This document shows, piece by piece, positions 33,813 through 44,892 of a DNA stretch of 64,000 nucleotides. The stretch lies in the NCBI GenBank assembly GCA_017163975.1, contig JAFFSR010000370.1:1178001-1242000 (forward strand), given 5' to 3'. The notes below the pieces were generated by a model. That model was not told the origin of the DNA. It did not search any database and saw nothing but the letters and a program-made list of their open reading frames with translations. The translations under genes were made by a program, and so were the position numbers. Source of the DNA: Anastatus disparis (taxonomy: Eukaryota; Arthropoda; Insecta; Hymenoptera; Eupelmidae). Each line of letters starts with the position of its first letter. Position 1 is the stretch's first letter.

Positions 33813-34027
33813 GAGCAGGTCGAGTATATCTGTCCTTTTCTAATCAAAGAACTGATTTTTTTGCAAAAACTAATAATTTTAGCAAAAAACGAAGAGAAAG
33901 CCGCATTTCGTATCAAAAAAAGCAATATTTTCTGTGATGAGAAAGAATTAATTTTATCGCTTCATTTTAAAGAAAAACTTGAAAAACTTAAAACATAGAG
34001 GTTAGGGTAAACAATTTGGTTTTTCAA
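33813..34027 (+). mobile_element. 381-bp TTAA family, copy b (left half only)
   Basis: TTAA (33809-33812) then GAGCAGGTCGAGTATATCTG and the same internal order as the full copies up to AATTTGGTTTTTCA. The right arm is missing, replaced directly by R-B copy 2. Confidence 0.85.
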
Positions 34028-34765
34028 TATTGAAATTTTTACTTCGTTGCTAAATTAATAAATGGAATTTAAAGAAATATTTAATTTTTTCAATTTAATA
34101 TGCGTAATTTTGCGCTGTAAGTTTCTTTTTTATCTACCAGATGACGCTTTAAATCTTGCAAGTGGAGACATATTCATCAGTTTTGTATATAAGGAAAATC
34201 AAAAGATGAAATATCCTAACGTGACTTGCGAGCGATTGCGTTTTACATGTAATATAGCGTGCGCATGTAAGCATCTAATAGCATAATTTGCGAACTTTAT
34301 ATTCTAATGTTGATAGTTGTGACCTTAATAAAAATAATATATATACTTAAGAAAGTAGACTGCAGTAGTAGTAGTGTATACCTGAGACACAACTACAAAG
34401 GTAAGTAATCTATAAAAATAATTGACTATATAAGTATTTGCAAATTTCACTATAAAAATATATGTTTGAAATAAATATTTTGTTGAAACAAATGAATGTA
34501 AAATATTTTAATTTAATATTAAATTAGATTAATTAAATATTTTACAAATTCTATAAAACGCTATAATTTCATCAAACGATTCCTAATTACTACAAATAAA
34601 TATTAAATTGATGGAATTAAATATTTTTTTAAATTTCATTTATTATTTTATTCACGAAGTAAAAATTTAATCAAAGGAAATAAATATTTTGTTCCGACTA
34701 TTTATTTTTTTTTTTTGATTCAAATAAAAGCATTATTTACGCAAAATAATTATTTGATTCTTTCT
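34028..34765. mobile_element. R-B element, copy 2 (left end missing)
   Basis: Collinear with 28215-28620 and 29590-29810: GCTAAATTAATAAATGGAAT, TGCGAGCGATTGCGTTTTAC, AAGGTAAGTAATC, then AAGCATTATTTACGC. An internal segment of about 1 kb present in copy 1 is absent. Its right end abuts the resumed Helitron helicase. Confidence 0.65.
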
Positions 34766-34915
34766 ATAAGTTTCAAACTACCATTAAATATTCACGAATA
34801 TACAACCTGTAAAGTAAGACCCGATTCCGAACCTGGACAAAGATTACGCGCTATAAAAGTAATAATTCGGGACGAAATAACAATGGCGTCTAAATATGCT
34901 TTTAAAAAGATATTT
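34766..34915 (+). pseudogene. Helitron helicase, piece 3 (Walker B)
   Basis: ISFKLPLNIHEYTTCKVRPD followed by AIKVIIRDEITMASKYAFKK. The IIRDE stretch is the Pif1-like Walker B (usually IIWDE), with Trp replaced by Arg. It reads openly until the inverted-repeat element at 34916. Confidence 0.85.
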
Positions 34916-36249
34916 CGTCAGGTGGGAGGAAGAAGGTTACGATTCGAAATTGGCCACAAAAAAGTAACGATTCGGATAAAGCCACAAAAAGGTTCAGATT
35001 CGAAATTGGCCACAAAAAAGTTACGATTCGGATAAAGCCACAAAAAGGTTCAGATTCGGGTTTAGCCACAAAAAGGTTACGATTCGGCTGCTTATTTTTT
35101 CCTTCGATGTTTTGGATGAGAACCGCTGTTGAAAACATAAGAGTTTGTCTCCTATATCTTAAGTACTCATAAATATTATAATTATGTTTCCATTTTTTCC
35201 AAGAAGGGGCAATTTTATAAACCTATAGTTTTCAATTTAGTGAGTATAAATCATATATTGAAATATATTATTACTTTTTATGATCTTATTAAATAAAAAT
35301 TAATTGATTTATTTCATAAATTAAAAATCTTTTTACTTTAAGGTTTCAATGTAAGAATAAAAAATTCACAAATTTCATAATTTAATAAAAATTCGCAAAC
35401 ATTAGTTAAATTGACGTGAAATGGTTTATATATATATGTGTGTGTGTGTGTGTGTATTGGAAGGCTTTATATAGTGAAAATATTCATCAACAAATACAAT
35501 TTAAATTATGAGTCTCTAAGTAAAAAATCAATCATTAAATTTGACAATAAAAACATATTAACTAGATGTTACGATTGATTATTAGCTATCGATGCTGATA
35601 AAGCGAAAGGTTCACGTATCCTCATGGAAAAAGATTTAATTCCTGCCAAAGACCATAAATTCTATAAAAATTTATTACGTTGAAATATATATATGATTAT
35701 TAATTTAATAAATATATTTATATTTATATAAAAAATACTGTTAAGAATCGTTCATTTTGTTGGCATTGCCTCACAGTGTCAATCAATTTTAAATTAATTT
35801 TTAATAATTTTATGTCACTTTTTAATAAGTATGTTTAAATCATTTTTTTTATAATATTTTCATGAAATATTTTAAAAGTAATTTTTGTTTTCTTTAAAAA
35901 TTATTTTAAAATCAATTCAGTAAATAATTTAAAACAATTATTACAGTATTCTTTTAAATTCATCAAAAAAGCGAAGATAACATTATTATAGAAGGAATTT
36001 TACAATTGATTGCTTTTTTATGGAAAATATGAAAAAATAATTCTAATATTTATGAGTGCTTGGATATCGGAGATAAATTCTTATGTTTTCAACAGCGGTT
36101 CTCATCCAAAATATCGGAGGAAAAAATAAGCAGCCGAATCGTAACCTTTTTGTGGCTAAACCCGAATCTGAACCTTTTTGTGGCTTTATCCGAATCGTAA
36201 CTTTTTTGTGGCCAATTTCGAATCGTAACCTTCTTCCTCCCACCTGACG
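34916..36249. mobile_element. inverted-repeat element with minisatellite arms
   Basis: CGTCAGGTGGGAGGAAGAAG at the left and its inverse at 36249. Arms (34916 to about 35177; about 36041-36249) contain a 30-36 bp minisatellite of GGTTACGATTCGAAATTGG / CCACAAAAAGGTTCAGATTC type, five units on the left and fewer on the right. The interior (35178-36040) is AT-rich with (GT)n at 35437-35456. It separates Walker B from the next helicase block. ORFs across the arms (34715-35035, 36043-36312) are chimeric readings. Confidence 0.82.
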
Positions 36250-36377
36250 ATTTGTGAAAACGACGAAATATTTGGAGGAAAAATTATGGTTGTTTCGGGT
36301 GTATTTCGACAAACTCTACCCGTAGTTAAGCATGCTATTGGAACTGAAATTGTCGAAAATTGTGTTAAAAATAATAA
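36250..36377 (+). pseudogene. Helitron helicase, piece 4
   Basis: ENDEIFGGKIMVVSGVFRQT followed by LPVVKHAIGTEIVENCV. This is the FGGK...GDFRQ...LPV block that follows Walker B in Pif1-like Helitron helicases, with Gly-Asp changed to Gly-Val. It ends where the LINE RT begins, and one ORF runs across both by chance. Confidence 0.88.
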
Positions 36378-37260
36378 AAAATTTATAAAAAATTGTAAGA
36401 CAGCAATTTCAGAACCTTTGTTTATTGTTTTTAATAAATCTGTTTCATCTGAGATGTTCCCTAATATATGGAAAAATTCTTTTATTACTCTTATTTCTAA
36501 GTCAAGTTCTAGAAATTATATTACAAACTATAAACCTATCTGTTTTTCAATTATATCGCAATTTTGCTAAATTATTAGATAATATTGTTACAAAAAAAAT
36601 AAAGTGGCTTTGTCAATGATAAAATTATTATGGAACAGGATGGTTTTAGATTGAATAGATCTATTGTTATTAATTTGTTAGTTTAATATGATTATATTGC
36701 AAATTCATTGGATGCTGATGCATGGGTAGATACTGTTCGTTCGGATTTTAGAAAAGCCTTTGATTCAGTTAATCATGAGAGATTATTAAGCAAGTTATAC
36801 ATATTGATATATGGGGTTCATTATTGAGTTGGTTTAGATCATATTTTACTGATAGACTATCCCATGTTCGATTAAAAGATATAATTTCATTCGCCATTGA
36901 GGTTACCTCGGGTGCTCTACAAGGGTTACATTTAGGACAGATTTTAATTATTATCTTTCTAAATGGTATCTGTCAGTGTATAAAGCATTGTAAACTCTTA
37001 TTGTTTGCAGATGATATTAAATTATTTAAAACTGTTGTTTCTGATAGTGATTGTTCGTTATTGCAAAGCAATTTGAATAATTTATGTGATTGGTCTATTA
37101 AAAATGCTTTATACTTTATTGAAAGAAAATGTAATATTATTTCATTTTATAGTGGTCATAATTATTATAAATTCAGTAATAATATAGATAAGTTTAATTT
37201 GGAAAAAGTCTAAGTTGTGAAGGATTTAGGCGTTTTCTAGAATGCAAAATTTTTATTCAA
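36378..37260 (+). pseudogene. LINE (Jockey/CR1-type) reverse transcriptase relic
   Basis: EPLFIVFNKSVSSEMFPNIW, KNSFITLISKSSSRNYITNY and KPICF match RT domains 0-2 of non-LTR elements. After several breaks come DGFRLNRS, DFRKAFDSVNHERLL and KHCKLLLFADDIKLFKTV, with FADD for the usual YADD, then CDWSIKNALYF. It is 5'-truncated at the Helitron junction and ends near 37260. No endonuclease or ORF1. Confidence 0.85.
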
Positions 37261-37369
37261 GAGGCGGCCGTATAGTTTTGTCCTTGTCTAATCTAAATTT
37301 TTGTTATTGTTAATAAATTAAATATTTTTTATACAGAAGTAAAGGCAGAGCTTAATGGTAGAATAAAAA

Positions 37370-38050
37370 TAAGTAGAGGATATTTTGTTGCTAATGTGTT
37401 GCTGACATTTCCGTCCAGAAACGATTTTGTTGCTCCAGCCGTTTTCGAGAAACCATGGCTGTGCTACCGTGAATCTTCCGCTAGCACAAACACTGCTGTA
37501 ACTTTTTTTCTAATTAAGATATTTTAACGATTCAAATATATTTTATTGTTATTTCTGTTAATATTTTGTTACGCAAGGGTGGATTTTGTTACTCCAGTCG
37601 TTTTCCGGAAACCATAAATGTGCCAGCGTAAGTCTTACGCTATCACGACCACTGCTGAATCTTGTTTTCTAATTAAAATATTTTAATGATTCTAATAGAA
37701 TATTCTATTGCTAATTTGTAGCTGAAAGATGGTATATTGCTTAATTTCAAAATATTAATATTTGACTAGATTACTAACATTATACCTTAAAAAATTTGAC
37801 GATTCACTAAATTGAAAGGTAGAATAAAAATTAGTAGAGAATAGTTTGTTGCTAATTTGTTGCTGACATTTTGTTCAGACATGATTTTGTTGCTCCAGCC
37901 GTTTCCGAAAAACCTTGGCTGTGCCAGCGTAAGTCTTACTCTAGCACGACCACTGCTGTTACTTTTTTTCTAATTTAGATATTTTAACGATTTGAACGGG
38001 ATATTTTATTGCTGATTTGTTGCTAAAATATGATATATTGCTAGATTTAA
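37370..38050 (-). repeat. diverged tandem repeat related to satellite A/B words
   Basis: TTTTGTTGCTCCAGCCGTTT recurs at about 37425, 37577 (variant) and 37884, and ACTGCTGTAACTTTTTTTCT at about 37493, 37652 and 37948. Spacing is about 155 bp and twice that. TTGTTGCTGACATTT and CCAGCCGTTTCCGA are also inside satellite B in the same inverted sense. No gene. Confidence 0.75.
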
Positions 38051-38383
38051 TAATATTAACTTTTGAATAATGTTAAATATGAACACACTCATACTGGTGT
38101 CACCACCTGTTGGCTGCGTTTGGTGGTTTTATAAAAAAAACATCAATTGAATAAAGCTTTTGGAAATGAACCTCAATTTTCAAATTGCCGTAGCTCTTTT
38201 TTTTTTTTATGTCTGTTACCTCATAACTCCGTCATTTCTTAACCGATTCGAAAAAACGTTTTCTTATCTGATAGAGAATGTCTGCAGGAAGGTCCCATAC
38301 GTGTCTTATAATTATTGGGCCAATATTCGGTTTGTATGACCCAATTATCAAATTAAGAAAAAAACCGGGTGTTTTGTTTTCTC

Positions 38384-38432
<49 letters not shown>

Positions 38433-38876
38433 CTCCTCTGTGAGTATATCAACTTGTGTTCTGTTTAGCTCCTATTGCTTTTTGGCCTTGTACTCTGCTT
38501 CTGCTGCCTTCGGGCGTCTTGTTTCAGGTAACTGCAAGCGCATTTTGCAGAGCACCGATTGACCTAATAGACTGCACTTTTGGTGAGCTCTGCAACTTTA
38601 AAACATCTAAAATTATCTTGCGGTGCCGACATTTTGAGGTTAGGACCATTCATCAATTTTGAGGTTAGTTTCAATAAGTCTTCAGCTAGTAACTGCCTTT
38701 GAAACCAGGTGCGCTGTAACCGTTACCATAGGAGCGCTGTTCTCTACATCATCGACTGTTGCTGTACTTCAAAGTAAACCGATTGTGAGTACTGTCTGTT
38801 TAGCATTTATACTTTGAGTTTTAACTGGGAGGTGACTCTCTGTACACGGCCTGTCTCTTTGCTGCGTTTATCGAGT
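38051..38876 (+). other. LINE 5' flank with (TC)n tract
   Basis: 38161-38195 (AATGAACCTCAATTTTCAAA) is an inverted scrap of the R-A repeat. A (TC)n microsatellite covers about 38387-38430. The GC-richer 38450-38870 directly before ORF1 may be the LINE 5' untranslated region. No gene. Confidence 0.55.
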
Positions 38877-40121
38877 ATGGTAATTTGTTCTCTCTGTGAA
38901 GAAGCTATCCTTCGCACCGACTCTTCGCGTCTTTGCATTAATTGTTCAGCAATTTATCACTTGCTTTGCTGTGATAATTCTTGGTTTAGACCTAACAATA
39001 CTCTCGCTTGTTGCGAAAAGCGCAAAACCACAAGAATTATCTCTACGAGTAGTGCTTTGGGTGTGGTTTCCCCTAATAAATTACTTTCTGCCTCCCCAGG
39101 GCCATAATTAGATTCTTTGCCCAATTAGGGCTCTCAAAAAAGGGGTGCGGTCTCCCCGCTCCACCCACTTGAACCGTTACTAAGGCGACGCTGTCGTTCG
39201 GAGTCAAGCTCCTCCCAATCTTCTATTGAAAGTAGTACACCGGTGGGCGTTAAGCCTAAACTTGTTGCTTCCTCTAGTCCTCACTTATTGGCTGCTGAGC
39301 CCAGTGCTACTGCATCAAGTCTTCTTACGATTTCTCAACCAAGGCCCGTTAACATGTCGGACAGTGAGTGGCTTGCTAATTTTAAGTCTGACAATGACTT
39401 AAAATTCGCGGCTCAGATGGAGAAAACGGACAAGCTTTTACTCTTGACTACTCAACTTGTTGGTGAAGTGGGCTCGTTGCGCAATGATATTCGTGAGTTT
39501 AAGCAATCTCTATCGGATGTTGAAAAGCGTCAAGACTTGCTTTCTGATCGGCTTGATGAGCACATTGCTACCTGTTCTGCAACAACTTCTGCACCTGCTG
39601 ACCCGTTAATGTCTGATACGTATGAAGTTTTGTTCTCGGGTATTCCAACAACTCTTTCAATAAGTGATAACGAGATAATCAATATTATTTTGAGAGCAAT
39701 CGGGTTAGAGCAGGCTTGCATGATGCTCATTGATTCTCGTGAATGGCTTCCTGCTGTTCCTATGGAATCGGATGAGCCTGAACCTTCTCAAAAGGATAAA
39801 TTTCGAGCAATCGTTGGGCGCTTCACATCTGATGCGATCAGAGATACTATAGTATCAAACTCTGCTAAGCTGAGAGATTTTACTGTTTCGAAACTTTTTG
39901 GTATAAAAGGTTCTTCCAAGATCTTTGCTCGTCCTATTTGGCCCAAACCGGTCTTCGAGTTATTAGTCAAGGCGAATGCAGTATACAAGGAGTTAAACTA
40001 TATGCGTCCTATTGTTCGAAACTTAAGAGTCTGCATGCGTCCTCATAAGGAGGCTGAGCTGATTCCAATTTTGGATGAGGCTCACTTGTCGAGGCTAACA
40101 CCAAATAAAAACAAAAAATAG
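38877..40121 (+). pseudogene. LINE ORF1 (PHD-like zinc finger plus coiled coil)
   Basis: Starts at ATG 38877 with MVICSLCEEAILRTDSSRLC, INCSAIYHLLC: a C-x2-C-x12-C-x2-C-x4-H-x2-C pattern, a PHD-type finger as in CR1-group ORF1 proteins. A Ser/Arg-rich linker has in-frame TAA (39105-39107) and TAG (39126-39128). From 39350 the open part shows a heptad-rich coiled coil (TTQLVGEVGSLRNDIREFKQ) and an RRM-like nucleic-acid region (YEVLFSGIPTTLS ... RAIVGRF). It ends at TAG 40119-40121, in the same frame as ORF2. Likely role: RNA-binding ORF1p. Confidence 0.82.
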
Positions 40122-42017
40122 GGTTTGCTAGGCTCTTGCGTGACTAATAACCCTTCTTTTATTGCAAACTCATCAAATAGTCTTAATAACGTTTTTTCTC
40201 ATACTCTATTTAATAACGTAATAAATTCAAACTCTACTGCTATCTCTATGCCAAAAAATGGCTTACAATTTTTTCAAAATATACAAATTTCTCATGCTAA
40301 TGTTAATCGGCTCAAAAATCATTTCTCCTTTATAGAACATCATATTACTTCTAATCAACCGGATATTTTTGCTGTTACAGAGACTTTCTTAACTGAGTAT
40401 AATGGTTCTTCTATTATCTCTATTGATCACTATAATTTCTTTAGGTTAGATAGAGTAGGTAAAATTGGCAGTGGAGTTGGCTTCTATGTGCGAGATTTTC
40501 TCAAAGTCAGCATACTTTCTCAATCAAATGCCGTTTTCGACAATACAGCTGAGTATATCATAGCTGAAATCTTTCTAGGTGCTGAGAAACTCATTTTTGC
40601 GGTCGTATATCTGAGGCCAAAGGGCCTTTTTCCTGAGGATTTCTTTAACTCATTATCTGAGTTATTACCATCGTACAAAAACATTGTCATTACTGGTGAT
40701 TTCAATATCAATTTGTTGGCTAAAAATTTTAGCGCAGACTCTTTCCGCTCAACGATTGAATCACTTGCCCTCTACTTAGTACCTTCCGAACCTACTCACC
40801 ATACCCTTACAACTGATCATATTTCTCATACCTGGATTGATCTCTTCATTTTAAATGACGAAAATTCTTTGGTTTCTTACAGTAAAACATCATCTCCTTT
40901 CATAGCAGGTCACGATCTGATTACTATCACTTTTAAGGCTTTTAAGCCTCAAGCTGCAACTAAAATAATCAATTCTCGTAATTTTGCTAACATTAACCTT
41001 CAAACTTTAAACAGTATGATTTCATCTTCTCTTTCAAATTACTCACACGAGAGCTGTGTTTCATCTTTGGGTACTGCCACTTCTTCTGTCGATATGTTAG
41101 TTCATAAGTTGTCTTCTGTTCTTGTTTAGTCCTTTGATTCTTGTGCACCAAATAAAGCACTTAAATTAGACATTAAGAAAAAACCGTGGGTCACTTCTGA
41201 CATTAGATTTCAGATGAGAGAGCGTGATAGAGCATATCGTCATGCTGTTCGATCCGGCTCTACTCAGGCAGTTTTAAGATATAGGAGGCTCAGAAGTGAA
41301 ATTTCAAATGCGCTTGATTCTGCAAAAAACAATTATATAGCTGATCGTCTTAATTCTGTGGGTAACTCTTCTAATCGCTGGAACATTCTTCACAAGATTG
41401 GTCTGGCTTCAAGGATATTGCCTTCACCACTTCAATATTTCTCCTCAAGTGTTCTTCTCTCTCACTACACAACAATTTCTTCTGCCACTCCAGCTTTGTC
41501 TGAGGGTGAGTTGAGAGAAGTGCTTGCAGTACCACTAAGTAATGACTTGCCTATCTTTAATTTTGCCCCAGTTAATTGTTCTCTTGTCGAGTCTTTTGTG
41601 CGCCTTGGTACTTCCAAGACTTTTGGTCCTGATGGTATTATGGCTTAGATGCTTAAAATGACGAGTCAATCCTCTGTTAATCTCATTACTTCCATCATTA
41701 ATTGCTCGCTTGCATCTGCTGTTTTTCCGACTGATTGGAAGAGGGCCTTTCTGCTTCCATTGGCAAAGACGAATAAGATGGATTCACCTTCACAAACTCG
41801 GCCCATTGCCAAACTTTCCGAAGTTTCCAAAACCCTGGAGAGAGTAGTACATTCTCAGTTTAGCTCCTTTATTGAATCAAATTCTCTGTTCGATAGTCTA
41901 CAGACAGGCTTTCGTAAATCTAATAGTACCCAGACTGCGCTCTTGAAGCTTCTTGAAGATGCACGCCTGGCTATTGATAAAAGAATGATTACTGCTCTAT
42001 TGCTCTTTGATTTTTCC

Positions 42018-42018
<1 letters not shown>
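40122..42018 (+). pseudogene. LINE ORF2: AP endonuclease and N-terminal RT, two in-frame TAG codons
   Basis: Same frame as ORF1. The APE endonuclease has SHANVNRLKNHFSFIEHHI, DIFAVTETFLTEYNG, GVGFYVRD, VITGDFNINLL, HISHTWIDLFIL and AGHDLITITF. TAG at 41127-41129 and again at 41646-41648; otherwise open. Between them are a linker and LGTSKTFGPDGIMA. RT begins with ASAVFPTDWKRAFLLPLAKT, RPIAKLSEVSKTLERV, LQTGFRKSNSTQTALLKLLE and LLLFDFSK, the start of the motif A strand, and is cut at 42018 by a (TC)n tract. No catalytic FADD region remains. CR1/Jockey group. Confidence 0.88.

Positions 42019-42071
<53 letters not shown>
42019..42071. repeat. (TC)n microsatellite truncating the LINE
   Basis: A pure TC run begins within the RT motif A codons. 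A similar tract lies 0.45 kb before ORF1 (38387-38430). Confidence 0.95.
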
Positions 42072-42074
<3 letters not shown>

Positions 42075-42212
42075 CTGAGCTTGAATATGAATACATGCAC
42101 ACATAACGACTTCTAAAATTGTATTTTACCAATTATTTGTATGATTTCTGAAGATAATAAATTATTTGTTACTTTTCAGTGCATTTTTTGGAGTCGGTTT
42201 TTTTTGTTAAAA
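42072..42212. other. unassigned junction sequence
   Basis: AT-rich, nothing recognised. Confidence 0.5.
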
Positions 42213-42725
42213 ATTTTTGCGATACAAGTTGATCTCTCTGAGTTATTCATGAAAAACCGAAAAAAAGCGATTTTTTCAAATGCAATTTTTTTAAAAACTA
42301 TATTTTTTTTGTTGAAATTTTTATGTTTTTATACATAAAAAATACTAAATTTTAGAATAGGTTAGAATGTGCTATTTTGCCTTATTTTTTTTAAACAGAT
42401 TTTTAAGCGCTTTTTTTATATTTTCCATTTTAAAGCATTGATACCATGGCACATCATGCCATTTTTCCAACTATTACGTCTTTTTACAATTCGTTTATGC
42501 TTTTATTTACTAATTTACTAAAAATATTAACAAAAATCTCTAAAATAAACCCTTGATCAAATTTTTTTATTGATTAGAACCGAAGTTATGATGATTTTAA
42601 GTTTATAAAAATAGAAATTTTTTTTTTGATGATTAAATTTTTTTATTCGGTTTGAATTTTGCGCCAATGATTTAAATTTACTTTGTAGGAAATGACATAT
42701 GCCATCGCAAGATGGCAAGGATTCA
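42213..42725 (-). repeat. R-A repeat, copy 2 (inverted)
   Basis: Reverse complement of R-A: GCGATACAAGTTGATCTCTC at the left, AAACCCTTGATCAAATTTTT and GGTTTGAATTTTGCGCCAAT towards the right. It faces the plus-oriented copy at 44892-46450, so the two bracket the coding relic at 44010-44890. Confidence 0.85.
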
Positions 42726-42870
42726 CTTTTTGCATTCTCATTAACGACTTGACGAATTCAAGCATATAAGATAAGTAAGATAGAAAATAAAATTGTCTAA
42801 CAAAAAATTTTTTTTTTGCTCTGTCGAAGAACTAATTAATAATAATGGCGTCACTGGTTTTTAAGATTAA

Positions 42871-43373
42871 CTAGGAGAGTATCAGACCTCCGGATCACGG
42901 ATTTTGCTCAAACGTTGGGACAAGTTTTCAGATGTCAGAATATAAAAGAAAACAAAATTTTAGATCCCAACGTTTAATATTTCCCCAGTTACCAGCAATT
43001 AAAGAAAACCACTAAAAAAGTTACTAGATTTTCAAACACATATAGTTTCTTAGCATTGATAGCTAGGAGCTTGAAACTTTTTTTTAAATGAAAGCTGAGC
43101 TCAAATCCTTTCGAAATAGTAGTTATGGCATGTCAAAATATTTAAAAATAGTTTCATTTAAAAATAGTTTCAAGCTCCTAAGTATCAACGCTAAGGAACT
43201 GCAAGCGTTTGAAAATCAAGTAACTTTTTTAGTGATATTCTTTAATTGCCTGCAACTAGAGAAATATTGAGCGTTGGGATCTCAAATTCTGTTTCCTTTC
43301 ATATTTTGACATCTGAAAAGTTATCCTAAAGTTTGAGCAAAATCCGTGATCCGGAGGTCTGATACTCTCCTAG
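42871..43373. mobile_element. TAA-flanked Tourist-like hairpin MITE (503 bp)
   Basis: Perfect ends CTAGGAGAGTATCAGACCTC and inverse, flanked by TAA (42868-42870, 43374-43376). Same family as 18549-19193 but with a shorter centre. A TWA duplication supports PIF/Harbinger mobilisation. The ORF at 43088-43270 is an arm reading. Confidence 0.92.
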
Positions 43374-43456
43374 TAAGTGCAAGGATTTGAAAGAAAGGCA
43401 TAATGAAGTTATTTACGATTGCTCCAAAAATTCTCTTAGAGAATTAGGTGATTTAA

Positions 43457-43845
43457 GAGGATGCTGTATCTCTCTATCCTTTACTAATTAAAAAATGTAA
43501 TTTTTTGGAAAATCTAGTGATTATTGATAGAAATTAAGACTTGTCCGCTACTTATTTAGTAAAAATGAAAATTTGTCTGATGAGGACCAATTAATTTTGT
43601 TACTTTTTTTTCAAGTAAAGTTTGACATACTTAAAAAATCCTAAGTTAGGTTAGAGAATACGTTATTTAAGTATGTCAAACTTTACTTGAAAAAAAAGCA
43701 ACAAAATTAATTGGTCCTCATCAGAGAAAATATTCATTTTTACTAAACAAGTAGCGGACAAGTCTTAATTTCTATTAATAATCACTAGATTTTCCAAAAA
43801 ATTACATTTTTCAATTAGAAAAGGATAGAGAGATACAGCGTCCCC
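43457..43845. mobile_element. 389-bp TTAA hairpin MITE, relative of the 381-bp family
   Basis: TTAA (43453-43456, 43846-43849) flanks GAGGATGCTGTATCTCTCTA and its inverse. The plan matches the 381-bp family (TATCTCTxTCCTTTxCTAAT near the ends, a palindromic body), but the sequence has diverged strongly. Confidence 0.88.
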
Positions 43846-44009
43846 TTAACGGAGTCTTTGAAACGCTTGTATCCGAATACTTCTTTTTCTAGAAAGGATA
43901 AAGTATGTCCTTCATGTTACAGAATATTTTTGGATGAAGTGAAAATACACCTATTTTATCTACCTCAAACAGTCAACAATCTTCGGAAAAAGTTTTTTAT
44001 AGTAAGGCT

Positions 44010-44892
44010 GTGGTAGAGCAGTTCAGTCAGACTTCAAGTAATTTGGAATTAAAAATTTTACCAATCAAAATGTCTCAGAGTATCAATATAAAAATGCGAA
44101 AATCTTGTGCTCTTCGAAAAAGAAAACGAATGAACGATGCATTTGATTCACAATTAGCAAGTAAAATTATAAAAGTCTACGATATAACGGATTTGCCCAC
44201 ATTAAAGTGCGGTTATTAAGTCTTATACCAAGCAACATTTCTAAAAATTATTTATAATAAGTTTTATCAAATGTAACTGTTTATATGATTGATCAAGCAA
44301 GACCATTGGTAAATAATAAAGATATTTACAAAAAGCCTGAGAACTATTATGGCCATCCTTTGGACAGTGAAATTAAAACGAGAGTGAAAAATTATTATTT
44401 AAACGATGATTTTAAATGTTTTCGTCAAAGTGCAAAAAAAAGTAGCAGAATATCTGTTAAAGAAAATGATATAAAAACTAAAAAAGTTAAACGCTTTTTT
44501 ACGCAAAGCATAAAAGAAATATTTATTTATAGAAGAAAATCCTGAAATTAAAACAAAAATTGGTAAATCCATACTCTATGCCTTAAGACCAAAGTGGGTT
44601 ATACCCCATCCACCAAACGATTCGTGTCTTTGCGTTTATTGCGAAGACCTGAAGCTTACGTTGAGTGTTTTAAATAAATATAAAAGCGAGAATAAACATG
44701 ATTATGCGGATTTGGAATTAAAAATAAATTCTTCACTTTTTTGTTCAAAAAATGATATGAAATGTAAACTAAGAAAATTTAAAGAATGCCCGATTGGAGA
44801 TAGTATTGATTTAAAAGAGATTTCTTTGACAGAAGAAGATTTATACGAAGAAATAACTTTATTAGACAATTCTATTTTTAATCTTGTTTTAT
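44010..44892 (+). pseudogene. DNA-transposon-like ORF fragments
   Basis: Three overlapping frames. The first is basic (IKMRKSCALRKRKRMNDAFD). The second has RPLVNNKDIYKK and KTRVKNYYLNDDFKCFRQS. The third has YALRPKWVIPHPPNDSC then LCVYCEDLKLTLSVLNKY, resembling the LRPKW...C-x-C...H-x-N-x-KL region of a protein repeated in many arthropod and cnidarian genomes, probably a transposase. It runs straight into R-A at 44892. The superfamily (Kolobok-like?) is a guess. Confidence 0.5.

Larger units (their letters stand above)
27388..34765. other. 7.4-kb composite of repeats inserted in the Helitron helicase
   Basis: Separates the Walker A piece (ending about 27387) from the Walker B piece (starting about 34766). 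No protein-coding relic seen. It holds a 122-bp MITE, two R-B elements, the 2.2-kb palindrome, a half-copy of the 381-bp family and AT-rich DNA. Some 30 codons of helicase expected between the pieces are missing. Whether this was one insertion or several I cannot tell. Confidence 0.75.

Noticed and set aside
34715..35035. 106-residue ORF mixing a conserved start and a repetitive basic end
   Set aside because: Chance fusion of the Helitron Walker B piece with the minisatellite arm of the inserted element at 34916.
36286..36570. 94-residue ORF as a possible novel fusion protein
   Set aside because: Chance in-frame junction between Helitron helicase and LINE RT relics; both parents are broken on either side.
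40119..41648. Proof of UAG recoding in the LINE
   Set aside because: Kept only as a question: a TAA also breaks the frame upstream, the RT is truncated, and simple decay explains the stops.
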